Source: Bacteroidales bacterium
GTDB lineage: Bacteria; Bacteroidota; Bacteroidia; Bacteroidales; UBA932
DNA length: 64,000 bases
Direction of reading: 5' to 3'
NCBI GenBank assembly: GCA_016281435.1
Contig: JAEEIQ010000090.1
Coordinates: forward strand, 62,001 to 126,000
Below the pieces are notes generated by a model. That model worked only from the letters and a program-made list of their open reading frames with translations, made no database searches and was not told the DNA's origin. Positions 7,713 through 15,814 of this stretch are shown in pieces. A program made the translations under genes and the position numbers. Position 1 is the first letter of the stretch, and each line of letters begins with the position of its first letter.

Positions 7713-8387
7713 ATGGCAAAGCAGAATATCAAGGACAAGGAGGTCGCCCGTCAGGAGAATATCGAGCAGACCGTCTCGAAGACCGAGCAGTTCTACAACG
7801 AGAACAAAAAGACAATCTGGGGCTGCGTGATTGCAGTCGTCGTCATCGGCCTCGGCATCCTCGCCTACCACAGGTTCATCTACGAGCCCAAGTGCGCGGA
7901 AGCTATGGAGCAGACCTATCCGGCGGAGCGTTCGTTCCAGAACGGAGAGTGGGATCTCGCCCTGAACGGGGACGGCAACGTAATGGGATTCTCCCAGATC
8001 ATCGATGAATACGGCGCAAAGGCCGGAAAGGCCGTTTATCTCTACGCCGGCTCCTGCGAGCTCCAGCTCGGGAACTGGGAGAGCGCCCTTTCTTACCTGA
8101 AGAAATACAGGGGCAAGGACAGCATCCTCGCCGCCAGGGCCATCGCCTGCATGGGTGACGCCTATGTCGGACTGGAGGACTACAAGTCCGCTGTCGCATG
8201 CTTCGAGAAGGCCGCATCCCGCGCCGATAACATCTTCGCCGCCGCATACCTGCTCAAGGCCGGCGTCACCTGGGAAGAGCTCGGAGACAAGGCCAAGGCC
8301 CTCGCATGCTACGAGAAGATCAAGGACCAGTATCCCCAGTCTATCGAAGGATACGACGTCGACAAGTACATCAGCCGCGTAAAATAA
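7713..8387 (+). CDS. Membrane-anchored tetratricopeptide repeat protein
   Basis: 224 aa. The N-terminus is charged and helical, one membrane helix lies at about 36-52 (WGCVIAVVVIGLGILAY), and about three TPR-like helix pairs fill 95-215. The layout (N-in single helix plus periplasmic TPRs) is that of YfgM-type ancillary proteins of the Sec/BAM pathway, but this is an analogy. It follows a consensus promoter and ends 9 bp before yebC, with which it is probably cotranscribed. Confidence 0.85.
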   Translation: MAKQNIKDKEVARQENIEQTVSKTEQFYNENKKTIWGCVIAVVVIGLGILAYHRFIYEPKCAEAMEQTYPAERSFQNGEWDLALNGDGNVMGFSQIIDEYGAKAGKAVYLYAGSCELQLGNWESALSYLKKYRGKDSILAARAIACMGDAYVGLEDYKSAVACFEKAASRADNIFAAAYLLKAGVTWEELGDKAKALACYEKIKDQYPQSIEGYDVDKYISRVK

Positions 8388-8396
8388 GATTTCACC

Positions 8397-9149
8397 ATGG
8401 GAAGAGCATTTGAATTCCGCAAGGAAAGGAAAATGAAGCGCTGGGGCCACATGGCCCGTACCTTCACCAAGCTTGGAAAGGAAATCACCATCGCCGTCAA
8501 GCAGGGCGGCCCTGACGTGACCGGCAACCCGCGCCTCCGTGCCCTCATGGCCGAGGCCCGTTCCGAACAGATGCCCAAGGAGAATATCGAGCGCGCCATC
8601 AAGAAGGCTACCGAAAGCAAGCAGGGCGATTTCAAGGAGATCATCTACGAAGGCTTCGGACCTTTCGGCATCGCCTACCTCGTCGAGGCCGCGACCGACA
8701 ACAACACCCGCACCGTCGCCAATGTCCGCAGCTACTTCAACAAGTGCGGCGGGTCCCTGGGCACCAGCGGCAGCGTGGCATTCATGTTCGACCGCAAGTG
8801 CACCTTCCGCATCAAGGAGAAGGACGGCATGGATCTCGAGGAGCTCGAGCTTGAAATGATCGACTACGGCGTCGAGGAGCTCTTCGAACAGGTCGAGGTC
8901 GACAAGGACGACAACGAGACCAAGGTTGTCGTCATCTACGGAGACCCCACTTCGTACGGTTCCATCCAGAAGTACATTGAAGAGAACGGATTCGAACTCA
9001 TCTCCGGCGGATTCGAGCAGATCCCGACTGTGGACCTCAAGGACGTGACGGCCGAGCAGAGGGCTACCCTCGACAAGCTCACGAACCTCCTCGAGGACGA
9101 CGAGGACGTGACCAATGTATATACGACGCTGAAGCCCGCGGAAGAGTAA
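8397..9149 (+). CDS. yebC: YebC/PmpR family protein
   Basis: 250 aa, full length. GRAFEFRKERKMKRWGHMARTF and the segment around GGPDVTGNPRLRALMAEAR are the conserved YebC opening, and GGSLGTSGSVAFMF is the central signature. The family (TACO1 in mitochondria) acts at ribosomes stalled on proline stretches or as a transcription regulator; the C-terminal acidic domain is present. Transcription is ended by a hairpin that lies inside the 3' end of the convergent GSCFA gene. Confidence 0.94.
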   Translation: MGRAFEFRKERKMKRWGHMARTFTKLGKEITIAVKQGGPDVTGNPRLRALMAEARSEQMPKENIERAIKKATESKQGDFKEIIYEGFGPFGIAYLVEAATDNNTRTVANVRSYFNKCGGSLGTSGSVAFMFDRKCTFRIKEKDGMDLEELELEMIDYGVEELFEQVEVDKDDNETKVVVIYGDPTSYGSIQKYIEENGFELISGGFEQIPTVDLKDVTAEQRATLDKLTNLLEDDEDVTNVYTTLKPAEE

Positions 9150-9158
9150 TCCGCAGGA

Positions 9159-10007
9159 TCAATGCATAGGACGATGGGCGGCACGGCGTGCCGCCTTTTC
9201 GTTTTCCCGTATGCGCCCGAGGTCTTCTGCCCGCACGAAACTCTCGAGGAAACGCTCCCAGATGATGTTCTCGGCCACGGCGGAAGGGTGGCACAGGTCT
9301 TCTGAGTAGAAGCGGTAATCCCTCAGCTCGTCGAGCATTATCTCGTAGGCGGGGAAGTAATCCGCGCCACTGACGGAGTCGGCGGCGAGAAGCAGGCGGG
9401 CCTTCGAGACGGCGTTGGCGTGGGCCCCGTCTGAAAGATGGCGTATCGGGCTGACCGTGAAGATGAATCTTCTCGGCGCTCCGGCTTCCACGCAGCCGCG
9501 CAGTATCCCGCTTATGGCTTCCGTATCAAGCATTTCCCTACGGAATTCAGCCGCAGGCCTCTTGAGGCAGTTGGAAACCACGCTGCCGTCATCCGCCCTT
9601 TTCCAGACCATTGAAGTCCCGAGACTTATTATGACGGTGTCGCAGCGTTTCCAGAAGGCGCAGGCATCGGCGAGCATCGCGTTCGCATTCCCGAGGAACT
9701 CTTCCGCCGTCGGGCGGGCGAAGGAAGTATGGTGGCTGAACGAGCAGACAAGAGGGGAGCCGGCTCCCATGCGGACGCAGTCCTGCCGGACAAACGGAGC
9801 TCCGCTTCCGAGCCTTTGCAGGGCCTTTTCGACGGAGCAGGGATTGTAGAGGGTCCCGAAGGGATTGACGCAGACATCGAATCCCGCAGCTTCCATCTTT
9901 CTGCCGGCGGCGTCTGCAAAGCAGCTGCCCAGCACCAGGATGCTGTTGCCGAGTCCGATGCGGACGGCGGAAGGGTCGGGACGGACTTCTGTGAAGAGGC
10001 GGACCAT
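9159..10007 (-). CDS. GSCFA domain protein
   Basis: 282 aa. The family-naming motif appears as LGSCFAD near residue 27, followed by NPFGTLYNP, and SLGTSMVW and the C-terminal YFPAYEIMLDELRDYRFYSEDLCHPS segment are also typical. GSCFA proteins belong to the SGNH/GDSL hydrolase-like fold: Ser28 and the late Asp-x-x-His (DLCH) are the likely catalytic residues. Substrate unknown. Its ATG shares a base with the ffh stop, so it is cotranscribed downstream of ffh. Confidence 0.9.
   Translation of the reverse strand: MVRLFTEVRPDPSAVRIGLGNSILVLGSCFADAAGRKMEAAGFDVCVNPFGTLYNPCSVEKALQRLGSGAPFVRQDCVRMGAGSPLVCSFSHHTSFARPTAEEFLGNANAMLADACAFWKRCDTVIISLGTSMVWKRADDGSVVSNCLKRPAAEFRREMLDTEAISGILRGCVEAGAPRRFIFTVSPIRHLSDGAHANAVSKARLLLAADSVSGADYFPAYEIMLDELRDYRFYSEDLCHPSAVAENIIWERFLESFVRAEDLGRIRENEKAARRAAHRPMH
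9177..9206 (+). terminator. Rho-independent terminator of yebC, inside a convergent gene
   Basis: GGCGGCAC-GGC-GTGCCGCC is a perfect 8-bp stem followed by TTTTCGTTTT. It lies within the last codons of the GSCFA gene on the other strand. Confidence 0.82.
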
Positions 10008-11335
10008 CAGTGGCGGCGCATGTTTCTCATCTGGGCGGCCAGGGTGCCGTTCATGGCCATCTTCATCATCTTGCGGGATGAGTCGAACTGCTTGAGAAGT
10101 CGGTTGACTTCCGGGAGGGAGGTGCCGCTGCCCTTGGCGATGCGCGCCTTGCGCGACCCGTTGAGGGATTCGGGATGCTCCTTCTCCCAGGGGGTCATCG
10201 AAAGGATTATGGCCTCGGTGGTCTTGTAGGCCGTGTCGTTGTCGATGTCGACATCCTTCATGGCCTTATCCATCCCGGGGATCATTCCGGCGAGGTCCTT
10301 GATGTTGCCCATCTTCTTGACCTGCTGGATCTGGTTGTAGAAGTCGGTGAGGGTGAACTGGTTCTTCGCGAGTTTCTTCTTCAGTTCGCGGGCCTGCTGC
10401 TCGTCGAACTGCTCCTGGGCCTTCTCCACGAGGGAGACGACGTCGCCCATGCCCAGTATCCTGTCTGCAATCCTGGAAGGATGGAAGACGTCGAGCGCTT
10501 CCATCTTCTCTCCGGTGGAGACGAACTTCACGGGCTTGCCGCTGACGGCCCTGATCGAAAGGGCCGCGCCTCCGCGTGTGTCGCCGTCCATCTTGGTCAG
10601 CACAACGCCGTCATAGTCGATGGCGTCATTGAAGGCGGTGGCGCTGAGGACGGCATCCTGGCCGGTCATCGCATCGACCACAAAGAGGGTCTCCGTCGGC
10701 TTCACGGCCTTGTGCAGGGTGGAGATTTCCTCCATGAGTTCCTGGTCCACGGTGAGACGGCCGGCAGTATCGACCACTACTACGGCGTAACCTTCCTGGC
10801 GGGCCTTGGAAACGGCTGCGAGGGCCACCTTGACCGGGTCCTTTTCCCCTTCGATGGTGAAAACGGGCACTCCGACCTGTTCGCCGAGGGTCTGGAGCTG
10901 GGTTATTGCGGCGGGACGGAAGGTGTCGCATGCGGCGAGCAGGACCTTCATGCCCCTCTTGCTCTTGAGATGCAGGGCGAGCTTGCCGGAGAACGTGGTC
11001 TTTCCGGAGCCGTTGAGGCCGGCCACCAGCACGATCCCGGGATTGCCCTTTACGGAAATGTCGCTTTCCGTGCTGCCCATGAAGTCGGCCAGTTCGTCGT
11101 GGACGATCTTCACCATCATCTGCTGGGGCTTCACGGCGGTCAGGACGTTCGAGCCTATGGCCTTCGTCTTCACGCGGTCGCAGAAGTCCTTGGCCACCTT
11201 GTAGCTGACGTCGGCGTCAAGCAGGGCCCTGCGCACTTCCTTGAGGGTCTCCGCAATGTTTATCTCGGTTATCTTGCCTTCGCCCTTCAGTATCTTGAAG
11301 GACCTTTCAAGCTTTTCTGAAAGATTCTCAAACAT
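10007..11335 (-). CDS. ffh: Signal recognition particle protein Ffh (SRP54)
   Basis: 442 aa. The N domain is helical (1-90). The G domain has GLNGSGKTTFSGKLA (about 107-121), DTFRPAAITQL, DTAGRL and TKMDGD GTPase motifs. The methionine-rich M domain ends with GSRKARIAKGSG and EVNRLLKQF, the RNA-binding helix-turn-helix. It binds 4.5S RNA and signal sequences for FtsY-dependent membrane targeting. A -7 box TATTTTTG (11363-11356) precedes it on the minus strand. No SRP RNA gene was recognised in the window. Confidence 0.96.
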   Translation of the reverse strand: MFENLSEKLERSFKILKGEGKITEINIAETLKEVRRALLDADVSYKVAKDFCDRVKTKAIGSNVLTAVKPQQMMVKIVHDELADFMGSTESDISVKGNPGIVLVAGLNGSGKTTFSGKLALHLKSKRGMKVLLAACDTFRPAAITQLQTLGEQVGVPVFTIEGEKDPVKVALAAVSKARQEGYAVVVVDTAGRLTVDQELMEEISTLHKAVKPTETLFVVDAMTGQDAVLSATAFNDAIDYDGVVLTKMDGDTRGGAALSIRAVSGKPVKFVSTGEKMEALDVFHPSRIADRILGMGDVVSLVEKAQEQFDEQQARELKKKLAKNQFTLTDFYNQIQQVKKMGNIKDLAGMIPGMDKAMKDVDIDNDTAYKTTEAIILSMTPWEKEHPESLNGSRKARIAKGSGTSLPEVNRLLKQFDSSRKMMKMAMNGTLAAQMRNMRRH

Positions 11336-11338
11336 AAT

Positions 11339-11854
11339 TTGCTCGTTTTGCGATGCAAAAATAAGGAAAAAACCCTATTTTTAACAGACAAAAGTCATGC
11401 GTATGAAAAAGGCCCTCGATCTTTTCCGTCTCAGGTTACTTTGCAAGTTGCTTTCGCCCCGGCTTGGCCGCCCCTTCAGGGAGTCGGAAAGAAACTGAGT
11501 GAGGCGGCGGTCAGGCGGCGTCTCGACGTGCGTACAGCCCACGCCCTCGAGACATGGACCCGTGGCCGTCGCCATCTCCTTCCGACGAATGACATGGAAG
11601 AAGCTGCCGCCGACATAGGTGTCAGCAAGGAACAGTTGTCCGGATTCTTCCTCCGCTACTACCATACCACTTTCTATAAATGGAGGAAGGAGCTGCGAAT
11701 AGCCGAAGCCAAGTCGCTGCTCCTCCGCAATCCTTCGATGAGCCTGTCCGAACTGGGAGAGGAAGTCGGTATCGTCAACAAGGCCAACATGCGCAGGCAG
11801 TTCCTGGAAGAAACCGGGATGACTCCTGCGCAGTGGCTGGAGGACAATTACTGA
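11339..11854 (+). CDS. Short AraC-type helix-turn-helix protein, start or frame uncertain
   Basis: The conserved part (from about 11530) is an AraC-family DNA-binding domain: MEEAAADIGVSKEQLSGFF is the first helix-turn-helix, LRIAEAKSLLL the linker helix, MSLSELGEEVGI the second, and MRRQFLEETGMTPAQWL the closing signature. No ligand-binding domain is attached. The longest open frame begins at a TTG at 11339, but residues before about 11490 look non-coding. The ATG at 11397 (MRMKKALDLFRLR) is in another frame that would join this one if one base were added near 11494. Alternatives are a GTG start at 11528, a frameshifted gene, or a sequencing error. The stop overlaps the convergent DUF2807 gene by 7 bp. 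Confidence 0.6.
   Translation: MLVLRCKNKEKTLFLTDKSHAYEKGPRSFPSQVTLQVAFAPAWPPLQGVGKKLSEAAVRRRLDVRTAHALETWTRGRRHLLPTNDMEEAAADIGVSKEQLSGFFLRYYHTTFYKWRKELRIAEAKSLLLRNPSMSLSELGEEVGIVNKANMRRQFLEETGMTPAQWLEDNY
11356..11363 (-). promoter_or_regulatory. -7 promoter box of ffh
   Basis: TATTTTTG on the minus strand, 20 bp before the ffh ATG. Confidence 0.5.
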
Positions 11855-12540
11855 CGCTTGATCCCGCCGATCCCATGGATCTCGGTGACGAGATCGTCCG
11901 CGACGAGTTTCCGTACGTCGATGTCACCGGCTCCGTTGACCTCGAGGACAGCCTTTGAGGCGTGTCCGGCTATATTGATGTCCCCGGCTCCGTTGACGGT
12001 GACGCTGACAGTCCCGCACTCTATAGCATCCAAGTCCACATCCGCCGCTCCGTTGACGGTCACGCTGACCTTTTCAGCCGTGAGGGAATCTATGTCCACG
12101 TCGGAGGCTCCGTTGGTGTTCAGGACGAATTCCGGCACGATCAGCCCGCCCTTGACGCTGAAATCGGCGGATCCGTTGATGTTCAGTTCGCTAAGGGAGG
12201 AAGTCCCGATCCGGATTTCCAGATTGTCGACATTCCCCTTGATCCGCTTGCCTTTCGGCCTGACGGTGACGCTGTTCCCGTCCTGGAGTATTTCTATCTG
12301 CTCCCTTATGGAAGGGGAGGCTGAAATGAGCAGGTACGGTTCGCCCGGAGTCTGGACATAGGTGATCTCCGCCGGGACGTTGATGGTGAAGGTGGAGGCG
12401 TCTTTGATCGCCTCGACCACCTGCCCGGAGGTGATTTCGACGGCGGAATCAGAGCCGAAGTTCTTGTTGATGCGGATGAGGGTGCAGGATCCGAGCATGA
12501 GGACCGATGCGGCCGCGAGGAAAATGTTTATCGCTTTCAT
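11848..12540 (-). CDS. DUF2807 (head-GIN) lipoprotein
   Basis: 230 aa. Lipoprotein signal peptide with lipobox LGSC, so Cys19 is the likely lipidated residue. The rest is a right-handed beta-helix: repeated units of the form LNTNGASDVDI, VTVNGAADVDL, VTVNGAGDINI and LEVNGAGDIDV are spaced about 20 residues apart, as in DUF2807. Probably a surface or periplasmic protein of unknown ligand. It is the last gene of the operon ATPase-permease-GntR-DUF2807 and overlaps gntR by 4 bp (ATGA). Confidence 0.88.
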   Translation of the reverse strand: MKAINIFLAAASVLMLGSCTLIRINKNFGSDSAVEITSGQVVEAIKDASTFTINVPAEITYVQTPGEPYLLISASPSIREQIEILQDGNSVTVRPKGKRIKGNVDNLEIRIGTSSLSELNINGSADFSVKGGLIVPEFVLNTNGASDVDIDSLTAEKVSVTVNGAADVDLDAIECGTVSVTVNGAGDINIAGHASKAVLEVNGAGDIDVRKLVADDLVTEIHGIGGIKRQ

Positions 12541-12887
12541 TTCATGAGTTCTTTTATGAGTTCGTCCTTGCCGATGCCGAGCAGTTCGGCCCTGCGGCGG
12601 AAAGCCGGCAGTTCGCCGGTGAAGAATTTCTCCTTTTCGCCCGAGAGGACTATCCCGGGGGCGTCCGGAGCTATGAAGAAGCCTATCCCGCGGCGGTTGA
12701 AGATGACTCCGAGGTCGGTCAGCCGCTCGTACGAGCGGGCTACCGTATTGGGGTTGACGCCGATTTCGGAGCCATACTCCCGCACCGACGGGATCCTGTC
12801 CTCCGGCTTCAGTTCGCCGGAGAGAACCCGCTCGCAGAATGCATCCGCGATCTGCAGGTAGATTGGTTTGTTGCCGTCGAATTCCAT
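12537..12887 (-). CDS. GntR-family regulator, YtrA type
   Basis: 116 aa. N-terminal winged helix-turn-helix (about 8-75) with PIYLQIADAFCERVLSGEL, IPSVREYGSEIGVNPNTVARSY and the wing LGVIFNRRGIGFF. Only a short helical C-terminal tail follows, typical of the YtrA subfamily that controls its own ABC transporter operon. Placed third in the operon behind the ATPase and permease genes. A 16-bp imperfect palindrome at 14506-14521, between the -7 box and the first gene, is a plausible operator. Confidence 0.92.
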   Translation of the reverse strand: MEFDGNKPIYLQIADAFCERVLSGELKPEDRIPSVREYGSEIGVNPNTVARSYERLTDLGVIFNRRGIGFFIAPDAPGIVLSGEKEKFFTGELPAFRRRAELLGIGKDELIKELMK

Positions 12888-12888
12888 G

Positions 12889-13680
12889 TCAGTGTTTCAT
12901 TGTCTTGATCCTGAAGTAAATGCCGAGGTCGAGAAGGACGAAGACCACGAAGTAGATGGCGTTGATTGCGATGTTGATGCCGCGCTGCATGGCCGCTTCA
13001 TCCTGTCCGAAACGCTCGAGGAGCCAGTCGGTCGAGATGTTGGGGGATTGAGCGAACAGGGCGATGAGGCTGGTGATGATTATGCCGAGACCCATCAGGC
13101 AGAGGAAGGTCTTGCCGATCTTTGCCTTCTTGAAGCATATTGCTCCGAGAGTGAAGAACAGGATGTTCTCGCACCAGTTTATCCACAACAGGACGGGATG
13201 GAAGGTGAAGGGGGCGTTCCCGTGGAAATCGAGTATCGCGGAAAAGTCCTTTACCATGGGCTCGCAGTAGCCGGGGATGATCAGCGAAAGCAGTGCGTCG
13301 CTGCATACCATCAGTCCGAGTCCGATGACGGGAACCGCCACGCAGGTGACAAGGAGCATGGAAAGGAACTTCTCGAAGGGGGAGGCCGGAATGAGCAGCC
13401 AGGACGACCCGCTCCTCTTTTCGGTGAGGGACCCGTATAGTTTGACCGGGGCCGTCAGAAGCAGCATGACGATGGCCGTTCCGGCTGCGGAGTATTGCAG
13501 GCCGGTGTTCGCGTCTGACCAGCCGTTGCCGGAAATCAGGCTGATGATTTCGTACATTATGTATGCCCACAGGGGAATCAAGCCTATGATCAGCAGGGAA
13601 AGGCCGTAATTCGAGCGGGCCGAGGTAAGGTCGTACTTCAGATATTTGAAGAAGCGGCCGGGGTTGAAAACTGCGTTCAT
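12889..13680 (-). CDS. ABC-2 type membrane protein
   Basis: 263 aa with about six predicted membrane helices (for example LLIIGLIPLWAYIMYEI, TAIVMLLLTAPVKLY, LLVTCVAVPVIGLGLMV, ILFFTLGAICF, IIITSLIALFA, AIYFVVFVLLDLGIYF). No signal peptide. It is the membrane partner of the ATPase encoded just upstream (4-bp overlap) and is followed by the gntR gene after one base. Substrate unknown; such GntR-linked exporters often respond to envelope-active compounds. Confidence 0.82.
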   Translation of the reverse strand: MNAVFNPGRFFKYLKYDLTSARSNYGLSLLIIGLIPLWAYIMYEIISLISGNGWSDANTGLQYSAAGTAIVMLLLTAPVKLYGSLTEKRSGSSWLLIPASPFEKFLSMLLVTCVAVPVIGLGLMVCSDALLSLIIPGYCEPMVKDFSAILDFHGNAPFTFHPVLLWINWCENILFFTLGAICFKKAKIGKTFLCLMGLGIIITSLIALFAQSPNISTDWLLERFGQDEAAMQRGINIAINAIYFVVFVLLDLGIYFRIKTMKH

Positions 13681-14492
13681 TTTCTGAAAAGGTCTTTGTT
13701 TTTGTGGACTGCGTTGAACAAGGCTTCGATGTTGACTTTGCTCTCGATGCCTTCGGTGTTGGGACGGACCTGGATGAATCCGCCGGGGGTCTGCTCCGAG
13801 TAGAGGGCGTCGGGATGTAGGGTGGAGCCGTAATCGAAGAACAGCTTCGCGGAAATCTCCTCGAGCGAGGCGTTCATCAGGACGGCCTGGCGGTCGAGGA
13901 TGACGATGGGATCGATGATGTTCTCGAGGTCGCGGACCTGGTGCGTGGAGATCACGATGGTCGCATCCTCGAGGGTGTGGGTCATCAGGGCCTTGCGGAA
14001 CTGGGCCTTCGAGGGGATATCGAGACCGTTCGTGGGCTCGTCCATGAGGAGGTACTTCGTCGAGCAGGCCAAGGCGAAGCTGATGTAGGTCTTCTTGAGC
14101 TGTCCGGCGGACATCGTGTTCATCTTCTTCGACGGGTCGGTCTCCAGTTCCTTCATGATCGCGAGGAACTTTTCTTCGGAGAAACCGGGCCAGAATACGC
14201 CGCCGGAGCGGGCGAAACGGATCGCGGTATCATTCACGGGAGCGACTTCGTCCGGGAGATAGTACATGGAGGACAGGAGCGAAGGGGTCCTTTTCCATGG
14301 ATCGGTGCCGTCTATGGAGATCGTTCCGACCTGGGATTTCTTCAGGCCCGCCAGCAGGGTGAGCAGGGTTGTCTTGCCCACTCCGTTCTCTCCGAGAAGG
14401 CCGTAGATGCGGCCCGGGCGGAGGGTCATCGTGATTTTGTCGAGCACCGGCAGGCTGCCGTAGCTGAACTTGAGATTCTGGATTTCTATCAT
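13677..14492 (-). CDS. ABC transporter ATP-binding protein
   Basis: 271 aa. Start MIEIQNLKFSYGS at 14492; the open frame extends upstream but through promoter sequence. Walker A GENGVGKTT (about 34-42), a diverged signature MSAGQLKKTY (about 126-135), Walker B YLLMDEPTNGLD and the H-loop ISTHQVRDLE are all present, so it should hydrolyse ATP. The C-terminal about 60 residues are variable. First gene of the four-gene leftward operon. A -7 box and a candidate GntR operator lie immediately upstream. Confidence 0.93.
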   Translation of the reverse strand: MIEIQNLKFSYGSLPVLDKITMTLRPGRIYGLLGENGVGKTTLLTLLAGLKKSQVGTISIDGTDPWKRTPSLLSSMYYLPDEVAPVNDTAIRFARSGGVFWPGFSEEKFLAIMKELETDPSKKMNTMSAGQLKKTYISFALACSTKYLLMDEPTNGLDIPSKAQFRKALMTHTLEDATIVISTHQVRDLENIIDPIVILDRQAVLMNASLEEISAKLFFDYGSTLHPDALYSEQTPGGFIQVRPNTEGIESKVNIEALFNAVHKNKDLFRK

Positions 14493-14505
14493 AGTATAGC
14501 GTATT

Positions 14506-14521
14506 AGTGCAATAGTACACT
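14506..14521. promoter_or_regulatory. Candidate GntR operator
   Basis: AGTGCAATAGTACACT is an imperfect palindrome (AGTG...CACT). It sits directly downstream of the -7 box at 14530-14523 and upstream of the ATPase ATG, where a bound YtrA-type repressor would block transcription. Autoregulation is inferred. Confidence 0.5.
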
Positions 14522-14522
14522 G

Positions 14523-14530
14523 CAAATATA
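14523..14530 (-). promoter_or_regulatory. -7 promoter box of the ABC/GntR operon
   Basis: TATATTTG on the minus strand, 30 bp before the ATPase start codon. Confidence 0.6.
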
Positions 14531-14562
14531 CGGCATTTTTTCGAAGCTCCAAATTTTTTTCA

Positions 14563-14570
14563 TAGATTTG
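14563..14570 (+). promoter_or_regulatory. -7 promoter box of the envelope protein gene
   Basis: TAGATTTG, 29 bp before the ATG at 14600; a TTTC occurs 20 bp upstream as a possible -33 element. Confidence 0.55.
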
Positions 14571-14599
14571 TAAAGATTTTTTTGCAAAAGGTCCCCCGA

Positions 14600-15811
14600 A
14601 TGCGCAGAATACTGCTTCCAGTCGTCATTGTCCTGTTCCCGTTCATGTGCGGGGCGCAGGGCTTTTTCCAGTTCCAGAGGCAGGCCCCCCGCAAAAGCGC
14701 GGTCTCTTTCGAGTGGGACGTCGACCTTGATTATCGCTTCGACAACAGGGAGTTCGGGGCTTCTTCCGGAATGTATGCAGCCTCGGAGACTATCCACGGG
14801 GTTTTCCTCACCCCGTCTGTCGGGGTCGGCATACGCGGAAACGGGGGAGTGAGGCACTTCGTGTGCGCGGGGCTCGACCTCTACCGCAGGATGGGCCTCG
14901 GTGAAGAAGGCCTTCAGCCCATCCGGGAAATGACCTTGTATTATGACGTGCACGTGCGCAAGGACAGATATGCGTTCGAGGGCGTGGCCGGATGTTTCCC
15001 GAGGCAGTATCTGGAAGGGGAGTACGGACCTCTCTTCTACGATGAGGCTCACAGCTTCCTCGACCGCAACATCGAAGGCGTCCTGCTGAAGATACGTCTC
15101 ATGCGATTCTATTCGGAACTAGGCCTCGACTGGATGGGAGTCGTCGGCGCGCAGAGCCACGAGCGTTTCCAGATACTGTCTTCCGGCGGCTGGAAAGCCG
15201 CAGGGTGGCTGGAACTGGGCTGGACCGGTGTTTTTTACCACTATGCATGCTCCCTGGCTTCGCCCGGAGTCGTGGACAACCATACCCTTGCCCCTTTTGC
15301 CCGTCTCGACCTGTCGGAAGCCTGCGGCATCCAGACCCTTTCGCTGAAAGCTTCCGCGGTCGCATCCTACCAGTGGGACCGCAAGCAGGGTGACCTGCTC
15401 ACGCCTTTCGGAGGCGAGTTCGAACTCAGGGCCGGCCACTGGAACGTCACCCTCGGCAACACTTTGTATCTCGGTGACAACATGCAGCCCCTGTATGGCA
15501 ATACGGATCTGGCCGGGGACGTCTACGGCTCCATGCTATATTTCGGATTCCCGTGCTATCAGGCAGGGCTCTACGATTGCGCGGACCTGAGCTGGCAGCC
15601 CAGTCTCACTCCGTTCCTGGACATGAAGCTCAGCCTTTCCTTCCACTTCGGGTCCGCCGGCGCTTCGTCTTTCTCCTATCTCGGGAACAGGGAGGCCTTC
15701 AGCCTTATTTTCAATCTCGACGCCCTGCGCTCCGCGGATTGCGTCCGCGGCAGGACCGGCTCTCCGGCCCCGCGCAAGAAAAGCGTGCAGGGCCCCAGAA
15801 TGATGCTTTAG
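14600..15811 (+). CDS. Secreted protein, probable outer-membrane beta-barrel
   Basis: 403 aa, not assigned to a family. Signal peptide (MRRILLPVVIVLFPFMCGAQ, cleavage after GAQ). The mature part alternates aromatic and polar residues in strand-like segments (VSFEWDVDLDYRF, VGVGIRGNGGVRHFVCAGLDLYRRM, MKLSLSFHFGSAG), as in outer-membrane barrels. The end is basic and low in strands. The next gene, a secreted phosphatase, begins 3 bp after its stop, so the two are probably cotranscribed from the -7 box at 14563. Function unknown. Confidence 0.75.
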   Translation: MRRILLPVVIVLFPFMCGAQGFFQFQRQAPRKSAVSFEWDVDLDYRFDNREFGASSGMYAASETIHGVFLTPSVGVGIRGNGGVRHFVCAGLDLYRRMGLGEEGLQPIREMTLYYDVHVRKDRYAFEGVAGCFPRQYLEGEYGPLFYDEAHSFLDRNIEGVLLKIRLMRFYSELGLDWMGVVGAQSHERFQILSSGGWKAAGWLELGWTGVFYHYACSLASPGVVDNHTLAPFARLDLSEACGIQTLSLKASAVASYQWDRKQGDLLTPFGGEFELRAGHWNVTLGNTLYLGDNMQPLYGNTDLAGDVYGSMLYFGFPCYQAGLYDCADLSWQPSLTPFLDMKLSLSFHFGSAGASSFSYLGNREAFSLIFNLDALRSADCVRGRTGSPAPRKKSVQGPRMML

Positions 15812-15814
15812 ACA

